A DNA stretch of 7,678 nt, taken from contig CAMOGO010000050.1 in assembly GCA_946614075.1 (NCBI GenBank), positions 1 to 7,678 on the forward strand, in the 5' to 3' direction. The stretch is from an uncultured Lachnospiraceae bacterium (GTDB lineage: Bacteria > Bacillota_A > Clostridia > Lachnospirales > Lachnospiraceae). Of the stretch, positions 1-6,302 are shown piece after piece; positions within the stretch are counted from its first letter, which is position 1; each line of letters begins with the position of its first letter. A program made the translations under genes and the position numbers. The notes beneath the pieces are model-generated. The model was not told where the DNA came from. It was given only the letters and a program-made list of their open reading frames with translations, and did not search any database.

Positions 1-670
1 CATAGATAATCGGACCGTAAAAATCATCGAAATCCTGACCCAGCACCACGATCTTGGCCAGATCATCATCCACGATCACCGTACCAGCCTCGTCCGCAGG
101 CATCTCAGCCGGCTCTTCCATGGTCTCCTCTGCAGGCTCCTCTGCGGGCTCCTCTGCCGTCGCATCCTCTGCACAGACCGTGATAATATCCGTCACATAG
201 AAGGGAGTCTCGAACATGTCCTTCTTCAGGCCTAATACCAGCGACACCTCGGTGACCTCATCAATACCGGCCACATCCAGATCCTGCTGATTGATCGCGA
301 CCCAGTAATCACCCTCGCTGCCTGCCTCCAGAAGCAGGTCAAATTCATAGCTCACATTGTACTGGTCGCCAATAGCCAGATAGACATCCGTCATATAGCC
401 ATTTGCAGCCACTCCGCCGGTGGTGAGGTAGACATCCTCCGAGCCGGTATTCTCGGTGTGGAAGCGCAGCGCCCACTCGCCGTAGTCGTAATCCAGACCC
501 GCCGTGGTGACCTTCACACCCTCAGCATCCAGGATCACATCTCCGTCCACGGCATAGACCATCGCTTCGTCCGCTGCCATGTCCATCTCTGTCTCTGCCA
601 TCACAGGCGAAGCTCCGAACATCGAAAGAGCAAGCACCAGGGAAAGCAGCATTGCCAGTTTACTTCTCAT
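1..670 (-). CDS. Secreted acidic protein of unknown function (3' end outside window)
   Basis: The product is a probable exported protein; 223 residues are visible and the C-terminus lies beyond the left edge. Residues 1-25 form a typical signal peptide (basic start MRSK, hydrophobic core, predicted cleavage VMA|ETE), with no lipobox Cys. Residues about 36-167 look like a beta-rich, Ig-like module containing 'ENTGSEDVYL' and 'AANGYMTDVY'. From memory these resemble the 'VNGYM' repeats of Lachnospiraceae surface proteins. A Glu/Pro/Ala linker (171-189, PAEE repeats) follows, then a second segment starting around 196. I chose the ATG at 670 because AGGAGG (685-680) lies 9 nt upstream. An in-frame ATG at 676 would leave only 3 nt. 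The gene follows the two-membrane-segment gene in the same direction after a palindrome and may have its own promoter. No function is assigned. Confidence 0.8.
   Translation of the reverse strand, partial: MRSKLAMLLSLVLALSMFGASPVMAETEMDMAADEAMVYAVDGDVILDAEGVKVTTAGLDYDYGEWALRFHTENTGSEDVYLTTGGVAANGYMTDVYLAIGDQYNVSYEFDLLLEAGSEGDYWVAINQQDLDVAGIDEVTEVSLVLGLKKDMFETPFYVTDIITVCAEDATAEEPAEEPAEETMEEPAEMPADEAGTVIVDDDLAKIVVLGQDFDDFYGPIIY
125..160 (-). repeat. 12-nt tandem repeats encoding a PAEE linker
   Basis: Three consecutive 12-nt units beginning CTCCTCTGC (plus-strand reading 125-136, 137-148 and 149-160) differ only in their last three bases. On the minus strand they encode the in-frame Glu/Pro/Ala repeat of the secreted protein. 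Copy number may vary between strains through slippage. A degenerate CTCTGCA copy follows at about 167-173. Confidence 0.6.
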
Positions 671-725
671 AGCCATTTTCCTCCTGTTTTTGTACCCCCA
701 AAAGTGTATGGTAAACTACGCCTCC

Positions 726-754
726 AGTGTACCACATCTATGCACAGGTGACAA
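726..754 (-). promoter_or_regulatory. Putative sigma-A promoter of the secreted-protein gene
   Basis: On the minus strand TTGTCA (754-749, 5 of 6 to consensus) and TACACT (731-726, 4 of 6) are separated by exactly 17 nt. Transcription would start near 719 and leave a leader of about 50 nt before the ATG at 670. The -35 hexamer lies inside the downstream arm of the palindrome at 749-784. The call rests on pattern matching only. Confidence 0.4.
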
Positions 755-784
755 CAGGGACGGTGAGAACCGTCCCCGTTGTCA
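749..784. repeat. Near-perfect 16-bp palindrome with GGGGACGGTTCTC core (REP-like)
   Basis: Arms 749-764 and 769-784 are complementary over 16 positions around a 4-nt loop. The one mismatch, 756/777, becomes a G-U pair in minus-strand RNA. It starts one base past the stop of the upstream 331-aa gene. No T-run follows on either strand, so it is a poor classical terminator, although it could protect the 3' end of the two-gene transcript. The minus-strand core GGGGACGGTTCTC recalls dispersed palindromes linked with REP-associated tyrosine transposases in other genomes; that link is from memory and unproven here. Confidence 0.6.
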
Positions 785-785
785 T

Positions 786-1781
786 CTACAGTTCATCCAA
801 AATTTTTTTCAGTTCGATGCGGCCGCGGGTGCCGGCGGTTACCGCGGTGCAGATCGTCGTGCCGTCCTCGGGGCGCTCACCGAAAAGGCCACGCTTTCCA
901 AAGCGCGTACTGCTCTCCTCGAGCCACCTCACGGACCAGCTGCCGACCGAGCTCAAAGGCGTGATCTGAAGCGTATTGTCCTTCGTGGTCACCAGGTAAT
1001 CCCGGGTGAGAAAGGTCCCGGTGATCGGGAAAAAGAGGGTTCCCGGCTCTGCGATCTGGGAACAGGCGGCGTCATTGGTGTGAGAAGCCGCTACCGACTG
1101 CATCACGCGCTGAGCCCGGAGAAGCCTTGGCACGCGGACGGCGGCCAGGATCACGCCGACGGACAGCAGCGCTGCCGTCACATAGGCGAGAATGCGGATC
1201 CGGTCTTTGACCGGTGATGTGGAGCAGTCCAGATACCAGGTTCCAAACCATTCCCTGGCCGGCTCATCAGGTGTCTCCTCGATCGACTCGCCCCATATTT
1301 CCCAGAAGGCCTCCTCGCAGAGTGCCAGGAGATCCGTCGGGATTTTCTTCGGAATACCGGCGATCCGGACCGGGGTGGGTACCGACTCGGTCTCATTATA
1401 AGAATAGAAGAAAATCTCCTGCAGATCCTCTTCAAAAACCTCATCCGACAGCTCGGCTACCGCTACTCTTCCATTCGGGTCGACCACGAAATGATAGTGG
1501 TTTCCCTCAAATCCCAGAAACTCAGAGTAGGCGAACTTGTCGCTGACCAGCTGCGCATCGAAAAAAGCGTATTCCTCCGAGTCCGAGAAGGGATCAAAGA
1601 AGCTTTCCGGCTTTTCCTCGGGAGAAAAGCTGCGGATCACGATCGCGGCCAGGCCTCCCAGTCCGAGGAACAGACACAAAGATGCCACAATCAAGGGCAC
1701 ACGGCTCCCGGCGAGCAGATGCCTGATTTTACGCAGTCCGGCATCGGCTTCCCGGTTCCATCTGTCATTTGCATAATCCAT
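786..1781 (-). CDS. Unrecognised membrane protein with two transmembrane segments
   Basis: I do not recognise this 331-aa protein with certainty. Residues 28-49 and about 197-216 are strongly hydrophobic and probably span the membrane, with basic residues (RKIRH, VPRLLRAQR) on the flanks that should be cytoplasmic. That would put the acidic 51-195 region outside the cell and residues 217-331 inside. The C-terminal part ('FLTRDYLVTT...LQITPLSSVGSWSVRW') has the look of a PH-like or YcxB-like beta module, and DUF6709-type proteins come to mind, but this is low certainty. The start is well supported: GGAGG at 1796-1792 precedes the ATG at 1781, and the start shares one base with the stop of the upstream LTA-synthase-like gene (TGATG). 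The two are therefore very likely translationally coupled and may work together in the envelope. Confidence 0.85.
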   Translation of the reverse strand: MDYANDRWNREADAGLRKIRHLLAGSRVPLIVASLCLFLGLGGLAAIVIRSFSPEEKPESFFDPFSDSEEYAFFDAQLVSDKFAYSEFLGFEGNHYHFVVDPNGRVAVAELSDEVFEEDLQEIFFYSYNETESVPTPVRIAGIPKKIPTDLLALCEEAFWEIWGESIEETPDEPAREWFGTWYLDCSTSPVKDRIRILAYVTAALLSVGVILAAVRVPRLLRAQRVMQSVAASHTNDAACSQIAEPGTLFFPITGTFLTRDYLVTTKDNTLQITPLSSVGSWSVRWLEESSTRFGKRGLFGERPEDGTTICTAVTAGTRGRIELKKILDEL

Positions 1782-3814
1782 CAGTCAACAGCCTCCGGCA
1801 GGTAGACATCGAGACGATGTCTGGTGTCAAATAAGTAGTTGTACTGCACATTTGCATATTCCGAAAGGATCTCGTCGCGGTGCTCCCCCTCGTACAGGGT
1901 TCCCGCCGTATCGTACTGGAAGCCGGCCGTCACGATCGGGTACTGCTCCTCCACGGTCAGCAGATACTTCTGATAATCCGTAAGCGGCAGTCCGGCTGCC
2001 TCCATGACACGCAGCGCCAGGTAATTCGCACTGGTCTGTACGTCCTTCTCCTCCTCAAAATCATAGTTCGCCCAGATGATGAAGGGGACCTGATACCGGA
2101 TCACCTGCTCCTGCCAGGTCAGATCCGCGACATTCTTTCCAAACAGATACTTCCAGAATTTCGACTCCATCAGGGCCGGCTGATGATCGCCAAAGAAAAC
2201 GATGATCGTCTTCTCATCCTGTGTGGAGAAATAGTTGATCAGCTTGTTCAGCGCCTGGTCGGTCAGATTGCACAGAGACAGATATTTATTCACTCTCGCT
2301 ACATTCCCCAGGTCAGGGTCGACCAGGGAAATATGCGGCAGGAAATTATCATAGTCCTTGGTGTAGCTGCCGTGATTCTGCATGGTGACGCCAAAGATAA
2401 AGATCGGCTTCCCCTCTTCCTTTTCCAGGTAGGCCTTGCAGATCTGGTTGAACATCGCCTCATCGGTGATGTAGGTACGCAGGATGCTCCGGTATTCGAA
2501 GTCCGGTTTGAACATGGACCGGTCAAAACCAAAGAAAGGATACACCTGGTTCCGGTTCCAGCCGGTCGCGCCATAAGGATGCATCGCCAGGGTCTGGTAT
2601 CCGTAGGAGCTCAGGATGCTCGCCAAGGACGGCATCTCCGATTTCACAAACTGCTGATAAGGAATGCTGCCGGCCGGCAGGAAATTCATCGAGCAGCCCG
2701 TCAGGAACTCAAACTCCGTGTTGGCCGTATTGCCGCCAAGCACCGACACATAAAGCTGCCCGGAGGTCGTATTGTCCGCGCCTTTGATGTAGTCCAGGAA
2801 AGGCATGACCGCACGGGAGGTGGTAAACTCCTTGATCGAGGTCAGGTCAGAGAAAGCCTCATCCATGATGACGATGATATTGGGCGCATCCTCCGGCACG
2901 ACGGCCTCGCCCCCGGCTGCGCCAGGATCCGCCTGAGATCCGGCTTCCCCGGACTCCGCGGCACTCGATTCCGCGTAGGACTCCTTCGCGTCCTCAATCA
3001 GCGCCTCCACCTTATCGGTCGAGTATCCCTCCGGCGTCTCCACCTTCAGATATTTCGCATTGACCAGAAAGCTTACAAAAAAGCCATTTTTCTTGTACGT
3101 GTACCACTGCGTAAAAGGCATCTCATAGATGTCGCAGCGCTCGATCACCTCGTCCGACTGGATCGCACTGGTATAGCAAAAGCCAAGAGCCACGCAGATC
3201 AGGGCACCGATCACGCGGGGTTTTACCGAAAGCTTGCCGACATACGATTTTCCCGCGAGAACCATCAGGAACAGGAAGCTGAGGATGATCCCCATCAGAA
3301 GATAGGATCCGGCAAAGACAAAATTATCCGCAACAGAAAAAGCAACCTCCGCCGAGGTCAGGTCCCACGGCAGGATCGGATTGGACCTAAAATCCATGAC
3401 AAAGTAATTTGCCAGGCCGACAAACAATATCAGGTACTCGCCGATCGCATAGCCGATCGACATCCTTCCGCAGATAAAAATGCAGAGGGTAAAAAACAGC
3501 CAGTAGAAAATATACTCCAAGATCTGGACCTGCCACACGATCATCGCCGGGTCATGTGTCAGCCACTCCAGCAGGTAAAAGCTTGCGATCGGCGCGCCGA
3601 CCAGGACAATCCATGACACAAAACGTGGAAAGGTTTTCGGGATCCACGCCAGGATGCCCAGCAGGACGGATACAGCAAGGCCGACATACATCAGATTCTT
3701 GCTCTCCTCAAAATCCCCGCACCAGAAGCAGACCCATATGCCCGCTCCGCAGATCAAGATTCCCCACAGGATTCTTACCACCGCCAGAAGCCGGGAACGT
3801 TTTTCTTCTGTCAT
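1781..3814 (-). CDS. LTA synthase family protein (membrane-bound sulfatase-fold phosphoglycerol transferase)
   Basis: This 677-aa enzyme has an N-terminal membrane part (about six or seven hydrophobic segments between residues 13 and 218) and a C-terminal extracellular sulfatase-fold domain (about 310-640). A Ser/Ala/Gly/Glu-rich linker lies at 280-309. Family landmarks are visible. They are the metal ligand E319 in 'NIIVIMDEAFSDL', the predicted nucleophile T363 in 'GGNTANTEFEFLTG', 'HPY' at 412, 'QNHGSY' with H481, and D543-H544 in 'FFGDHQPAL', corresponding to LtaS Glu255, Thr300 and Asp475-His476. Family members transfer glycerol phosphate from phosphatidylglycerol to lipoteichoic acid or related glycans; the exact acceptor is unknown here. 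I chose the ATG at 3814 because GGAGGA (3828-3823) lies 8 nt upstream; in-frame starts further up (3838, 3904) are weaker. 'NPILPWDL' (145-152) is, from memory, common in clostridial members. The gene is divergent from the FKBP lipoprotein and overlaps the next gene by one base. Confidence 0.92.
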   Translation of the reverse strand: MTEEKRSRLLAVVRILWGILICGAGIWVCFWCGDFEESKNLMYVGLAVSVLLGILAWIPKTFPRFVSWIVLVGAPIASFYLLEWLTHDPAMIVWQVQILEYIFYWLFFTLCIFICGRMSIGYAIGEYLILFVGLANYFVMDFRSNPILPWDLTSAEVAFSVADNFVFAGSYLLMGIILSFLFLMVLAGKSYVGKLSVKPRVIGALICVALGFCYTSAIQSDEVIERCDIYEMPFTQWYTYKKNGFFVSFLVNAKYLKVETPEGYSTDKVEALIEDAKESYAESSAAESGEAGSQADPGAAGGEAVVPEDAPNIIVIMDEAFSDLTSIKEFTTSRAVMPFLDYIKGADNTTSGQLYVSVLGGNTANTEFEFLTGCSMNFLPAGSIPYQQFVKSEMPSLASILSSYGYQTLAMHPYGATGWNRNQVYPFFGFDRSMFKPDFEYRSILRTYITDEAMFNQICKAYLEKEEGKPIFIFGVTMQNHGSYTKDYDNFLPHISLVDPDLGNVARVNKYLSLCNLTDQALNKLINYFSTQDEKTIIVFFGDHQPALMESKFWKYLFGKNVADLTWQEQVIRYQVPFIIWANYDFEEEKDVQTSANYLALRVMEAAGLPLTDYQKYLLTVEEQYPIVTAGFQYDTAGTLYEGEHRDEILSEYANVQYNYLFDTRHRLDVYLPEAVD

Positions 3815-3875
3815 TCTTGAAGTCCTCCCATAGCACATATACTCCCATAGTACATTTAAATGAAACCAATTTTTT

Positions 3876-3904
3876 ATTCTACCGTCATGCACGCCCGCCT
3901 GCAA
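3876..3904 (-). promoter_or_regulatory. Putative promoter of the LTA-synthase-like operon
   Basis: The minus strand has TTGCAG (3904-3899) and TAGAAT (3881-3876, 5 of 6) with a 17-nt spacer. Transcription would begin near 3869, giving a leader of about 55 nt. In that leader the 9-mer CTATGGGAG occurs twice (3850-3842 and 3833-3825); the second copy contains most of the Shine-Dalgarno sequence used for the ATG at 3814. Confidence 0.45.
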
Positions 3905-3965
3905 GGGGCAATTCTGAAAAAAATGTAAAGATCCCTTGAATCAACTTTCTTTTTTCCATGTATTG

Positions 3966-3974
3966 TGTTATAAC
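3966..3974 (+). promoter_or_regulatory. Putative extended -10 promoter of the FKBP lipoprotein gene
   Basis: TGTTATAAC (TG-n-TATAAC, 5 of 6 to TATAAT) forms an extended -10 element about 58 nt before the start codon, so the leader would be about 50 nt. There is no good -35 at 17 nt; the region upstream is T-rich. TTGAAT at 3936 is too far away (27 nt spacer). The region 3815-4031 has no gene of its own and holds the divergent promoters. Confidence 0.4.
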
Positions 3975-4031
3975 CAAACCATTATGCGGCTCTTAAAGGC
4001 CGCCCATTTTTGCATGAAAGGAAATACTGAC

Positions 4032-5399
4032 ATGAAGAAGACAATCCGCTGTTTCAGCGCCGCTATTGCCTGCGCGCTTCTCTTTTCCATGACCGCCTGC
4101 AGCAGCCCATCCGGAGCAAATGCCGCTGCCTCAACCACTCCCGCCGAAACGGAAGCGATGGAGACGGCACCCGTTGCCGACACAACCTCCGCCGTCGGAT
4201 CCTCCGGCCGCGAGCTTTACGACATCTCCTTCAGCTGGGATGGCCTTACCGCCGGCGACTATGTCACGCTCGGTGAGTATGAGAATATCGAATACCCGCT
4301 GCAGACCGCCGAGGTTACCGAGGACGACATTCAGGAAGTTCTCGACCAGATGCTCGCCAGCTCCTCTCTGTATGAGCACATCACCGAGGGCACGGTCAAG
4401 GACGGCGACACCGTCAATATCGATTATGTCGGCCGCATCGACGGCGTAGCTTTTGAAGGCGGCACCGCCAGCGACCAGATCGCCACGATCGGCGTTTCCG
4501 GTTATATCGATGGTTTCCTGGAGAGCCTGATCGGCGCTGAGGTCGGAAGCACCGTCATCGCCGATGTCACCTTCCCGGACAACTACTATGAGCACCTCGC
4601 CGGCAAGGACGCCCAGTTTGAGATCACGATCAATTACCTTCAGGGCGATCCGATCCCTGCCGAGCTGACCGACGAGTGGGTTGCGGAGTACACCTCCGGC
4701 ACCTACACGACCGTCGACGATCTGAAGGCCTTCCTCGAGGAGCAGCTTCAGCTGGAAGCTGAGGAGGAAGCCGACAAGGCCAACAAAGCCGCCGTCTGGA
4801 GCACCGTCGTAGACAACGCCGAGATCAGCTCCTTCCCGGAGGGCTTCGTCGAGTACTATTTCCAGGATCAGATGAACCTGATCATCACCTATGCTAACTA
4901 TTCCGGCGTGACCTTCGAAGATTACATCGCACGGATGAACGTTACCGAGGATGAGGTCAATACCCAGCTTCTGGAGTATGCGGAGAACGCCGCCAAGTCC
5001 TCTATCGTAAACCGTGCCATTGCTGACATCTACGGCATCTCCGTCACCGAAGACGAGTACCAGGATTACATCGCCGAGCTCGCGACGAACTACGGCTATA
5101 CCAATATGGAGACCCTCGAGAAGGATGCCGGCGGCCGTCTCCAGATCGAGGACGGTATGCTCTTTGACAAGGTCATCGCGAAGGTCCTTGAGACCGCTAT
5201 CCCTGTCGAGACCGAGGCAGAAACCGCCGAGGATATGACCGAGACAGCCGACGAGACGATGGAAAACGAAACCGAAGACGATATGATGGAAACGGAAACC
5301 GCTGACGAAACAGCAGAAACCGAAACCACCGCAGAAATGACCGAAGAGGAAACGACCGAAGAGGCCGAAACCACCGCCGCCAAAACCGGCAGGAACTAA
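4032..5399 (+). CDS. Extracytoplasmic trigger-factor-like FKBP peptidyl-prolyl isomerase lipoprotein
   Basis: The 455-aa product is a predicted lipoprotein folding factor. A signal peptide ends in SMTAC with Cys23 as lipidation site (Met at -3 is a tolerated lipobox variant), then a Thr/Ala-rich spacer (24-57). An FKBP domain spans about 117-203: 'GDTVNIDYVGRIDGVAFEGG' and 'FPDNYYEHLAGKDAQFEITI' closely follow the PPIase domain of bacterial trigger factor. Residues about 211-391 resemble the trigger-factor C-terminal substrate-binding helices ('FPEGFVEYYFQDQM', 'NVTEDEVNTQLLEYAENAAKSSIV'). The N-terminal ribosome-binding domain is missing. Residues 392-446 are an extreme Glu/Thr/Ala/Met tail. 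It should isomerise prolyl bonds or chaperone exported proteins at the outer face of the membrane, like PrsA in role but not in fold. The ATG at 4032 has AAAGGA 9 nt upstream and starts the signal peptide; upstream in-frame starts give no sensible leader. It is monocistronic, between a promoter and a terminator. Confidence 0.9.
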   Translation: MKKTIRCFSAAIACALLFSMTACSSPSGANAAASTTPAETEAMETAPVADTTSAVGSSGRELYDISFSWDGLTAGDYVTLGEYENIEYPLQTAEVTEDDIQEVLDQMLASSSLYEHITEGTVKDGDTVNIDYVGRIDGVAFEGGTASDQIATIGVSGYIDGFLESLIGAEVGSTVIADVTFPDNYYEHLAGKDAQFEITINYLQGDPIPAELTDEWVAEYTSGTYTTVDDLKAFLEEQLQLEAEEEADKANKAAVWSTVVDNAEISSFPEGFVEYYFQDQMNLIITYANYSGVTFEDYIARMNVTEDEVNTQLLEYAENAAKSSIVNRAIADIYGISVTEDEYQDYIAELATNYGYTNMETLEKDAGGRLQIEDGMLFDKVIAKVLETAIPVETEAETAEDMTETADETMENETEDDMMETETADETAETETTAEMTEEETTEEAETTAAKTGRN

Positions 5400-5406
5400 A
5401 AAATGC

Positions 5407-5441
5407 GGGGCTGTCGCATTCAGTGCGACAGCCCCTTACTT
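5407..5441. terminator. Bidirectional rho-independent terminator
   Basis: A perfect 12-bp GC-rich stem (5407-5418 with 5424-5435, loop TTCAG) lies 7 nt after the lipoprotein stop. On the plus strand it is followed by TTACTT, a weak T-run. On the minus strand it is followed after three bases by TTTTTT (5403-5398). It should therefore end the lipoprotein transcript and, more strongly, the tetR transcript coming from the right. Confidence 0.8.
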
Positions 5442-5448
5442 ATGCACA

Positions 5449-5492
5449 CGGCCGCCCAGCGGTAATTGTTGCCTGACGGCAACGGGCGGCCG
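5449..5492. repeat. Bulged inverted repeat between convergent genes
   Basis: CGGCCGCCC (5449-5457) pairs with GGGCGGCCG (5484-5492) over 9 bp. Directly stacked inside is a 6-bp hairpin GTTGCC/GGCAAC (5468-5473 with 5478-5483, loop TGAC), leaving a 10-nt one-sided bulge at 5458-5467. No T-run is attached. It lies in the 3' region of tetR. It could be an RNA structure, a remnant of a dispersed repeat, or part of a double terminator. The rest of 5442-5534 holds only a weak 6-bp inverted repeat (5503-5508 with 5522-5527). Confidence 0.5.
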
Positions 5493-5534
5493 GCGCGGCG
5501 ATTAGGAGTCGGACAAGCCTCCTCCTACTCGATT

Positions 5535-6140
5535 TTACCGTATTCCCAATGCGTGCTCGACGGATTTCGTGCTCCACTGCTCGACGCGCCGCTGGTGGAC
5601 GATCTCCATCAAATGCATATTCGCCTGAAAGACCGCAATATCATCCATGCTGTTCGCGATATGACAGATCCGCATCGCCGTAGTGGCGCATTCCATATTT
5701 TTCTCAAGCTCCAGCTCATCCTGGCTCAGATGGTATACTGACAGCTCCTCCCACTCCGCGGCGGTCCGCCGATCATACTCCGTACGGAATAGCTGCAGCC
5801 ACTCCCGTGAAGTCAGGTTAATAAACATCGTATTAATCAAGAGCTTATTAGAACGGATTTTCAGAAGAAGCTTCCGGAACCCTTCCTCCTCCTCGGCTTC
5901 ATCATGAACCGAAAGGACCTGCATATAATCATCTTCGATACTCTTCAGCATACGCTTCAGAATATCCAGCAGACAATCCCTTTTGTCCTTATAATACAGA
6001 TAAAACGTCCTGCGGCTGATATGAACCTTCTCGGTAATCTCCTCAACCCGGATCTGAGAAAACGCCTTCGTCTCCAACAGCTCAACCAAGGCTCCTTCAA
6101 TTCTGTCTTTAATAAACTGTGCCTTTAATTCTCTTTTCAT
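5535..6140 (-). CDS. TetR/AcrR-family transcriptional regulator
   Basis: This is a 201-aa regulator of normal TetR size. The N-terminal DNA-binding region covers about residues 8-57, with the helix-turn-helix at 33-52 ('EEITEKVHISRRTFYLYYKD'), including the family-typical 'R-TFY-YYKDK' and the preceding 'IEGALVELLETKAFSQIRVEEI'. The helical C-terminal part (about 60-201) should bind a ligand and form dimers; its ligand cannot be read from sequence. The ATG at 6140 is chosen because AGGAG (6150-6146) lies 5 nt upstream; an in-frame ATG at 6170 has no good site. The gene is divergent from the HlyD-like/ABC exporter genes, with two palindromes in between, so it most likely represses the exporter and itself and is released by an exported compound or envelope signal. 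Transcription ends at the bidirectional hairpin at 5407-5435. Confidence 0.92.
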   Translation of the reverse strand: MKRELKAQFIKDRIEGALVELLETKAFSQIRVEEITEKVHISRRTFYLYYKDKRDCLLDILKRMLKSIEDDYMQVLSVHDEAEEEEGFRKLLLKIRSNKLLINTMFINLTSREWLQLFRTEYDRRTAAEWEELSVYHLSQDELELEKNMECATTAMRICHIANSMDDIAVFQANMHLMEIVHQRRVEQWSTKSVEHALGIR

Positions 6141-6189
6141 CTGATCTCCTTTTCCAGCAATGCTGCACATTACCTTTCACGCGCGTGCA

Positions 6190-6218
6190 ATTATAGCAAA
6201 TAACCCTCGCAAATGCAA
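6190..6218 (-). promoter_or_regulatory. Putative promoter of the tetR gene
   Basis: The minus strand carries TATAAT (6195-6190) preceded by TGC, a perfect extended -10. TTGCAT (6218-6213) lies 17 nt upstream as -35. Transcription would start near 6183, leaving a leader of about 43 nt to the ATG at 6140. The palindrome at 6226-6243 lies just upstream of the -35. Confidence 0.55.
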
Positions 6219-6225
6219 GATTGTA

Positions 6226-6265
6226 AGAATATAGATAGATTCTCGTAATAGAAATATAATTCTAT
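6226..6265. promoter_or_regulatory. Two 18-bp palindromes, candidate TetR operators
   Basis: The 18-bp sequence ATAGAAATATAATTCTAT (6248-6265) is symmetric in 8 of 9 base pairs. A second 18-bp palindrome at 6226-6243 (arms AGAAT/ATTCT) is symmetric in 7 of 9. Their centres are 22 bp apart, about two helical turns, and both have AGAA/TTCT half-sites with different inner spacing. They sit between the divergent promoters of tetR and the exporter genes, where the TetR product should bind. The first also contains a TATAAT (6255-6260) without a clear -35. Confidence 0.55.
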
Positions 6266-6290
6266 CCCCTAGTCGTTTTACCTACTTATC

Positions 6291-6299
6291 TGGTATAAT
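6291..6299 (+). promoter_or_regulatory. Putative extended -10 promoter of the exporter operon
   Basis: TGGTATAAT is a perfect extended -10 (TG-n-TATAAT) 36 nt before the ATG at 6336, so transcription would start near 6306. The -35 region (about 6271-6276, AGTCGT) is poor, which fits an extended -10 promoter or one that needs an activator. Confidence 0.6.
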
Positions 6300-6302
6300 A
6301 CT

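Noticed and set aside
749..784. Palindrome as a normal rho-independent terminator
   Set aside because: No T-run follows on either strand, and one arm overlaps a plausible promoter, so I list it as a repeat instead.
458..1217. Plus-strand open frames over the secreted-protein start, palindrome and 331-aa gene
   Set aside because: They cross the signal peptide and palindrome of minus-strand genes, lack ribosome sites, and give low-complexity basic products.
1880..3616. 578-codon open frame on the plus strand opposite the LTA-synthase-like gene
   Set aside because: The minus frame has clear family motifs. The plus product is Arg/His/Gln-rich, without domains or membrane segments, and shows no ribosome site; it is a by-product of GC-biased codons.
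3936..4031. N-terminal extension of the lipoprotein from the TTG at 3936
   Set aside because: The 32 extra residues would bury the signal peptide and cover the predicted promoter; the ATG at 4032 has a well-spaced AAAGGA.
5466..5741. 91-codon plus-strand frame between the terminator and tetR
   Set aside because: It begins within the inverted repeat, has no ribosome site and mostly overlaps the tetR coding sequence.
6141..6170. Upstream ATG at 6170 for the TetR protein
   Set aside because: It lacks a well-spaced ribosome site, while the ATG at 6140 has AGGAG at 5 nt and gives the usual TetR N-terminal length.
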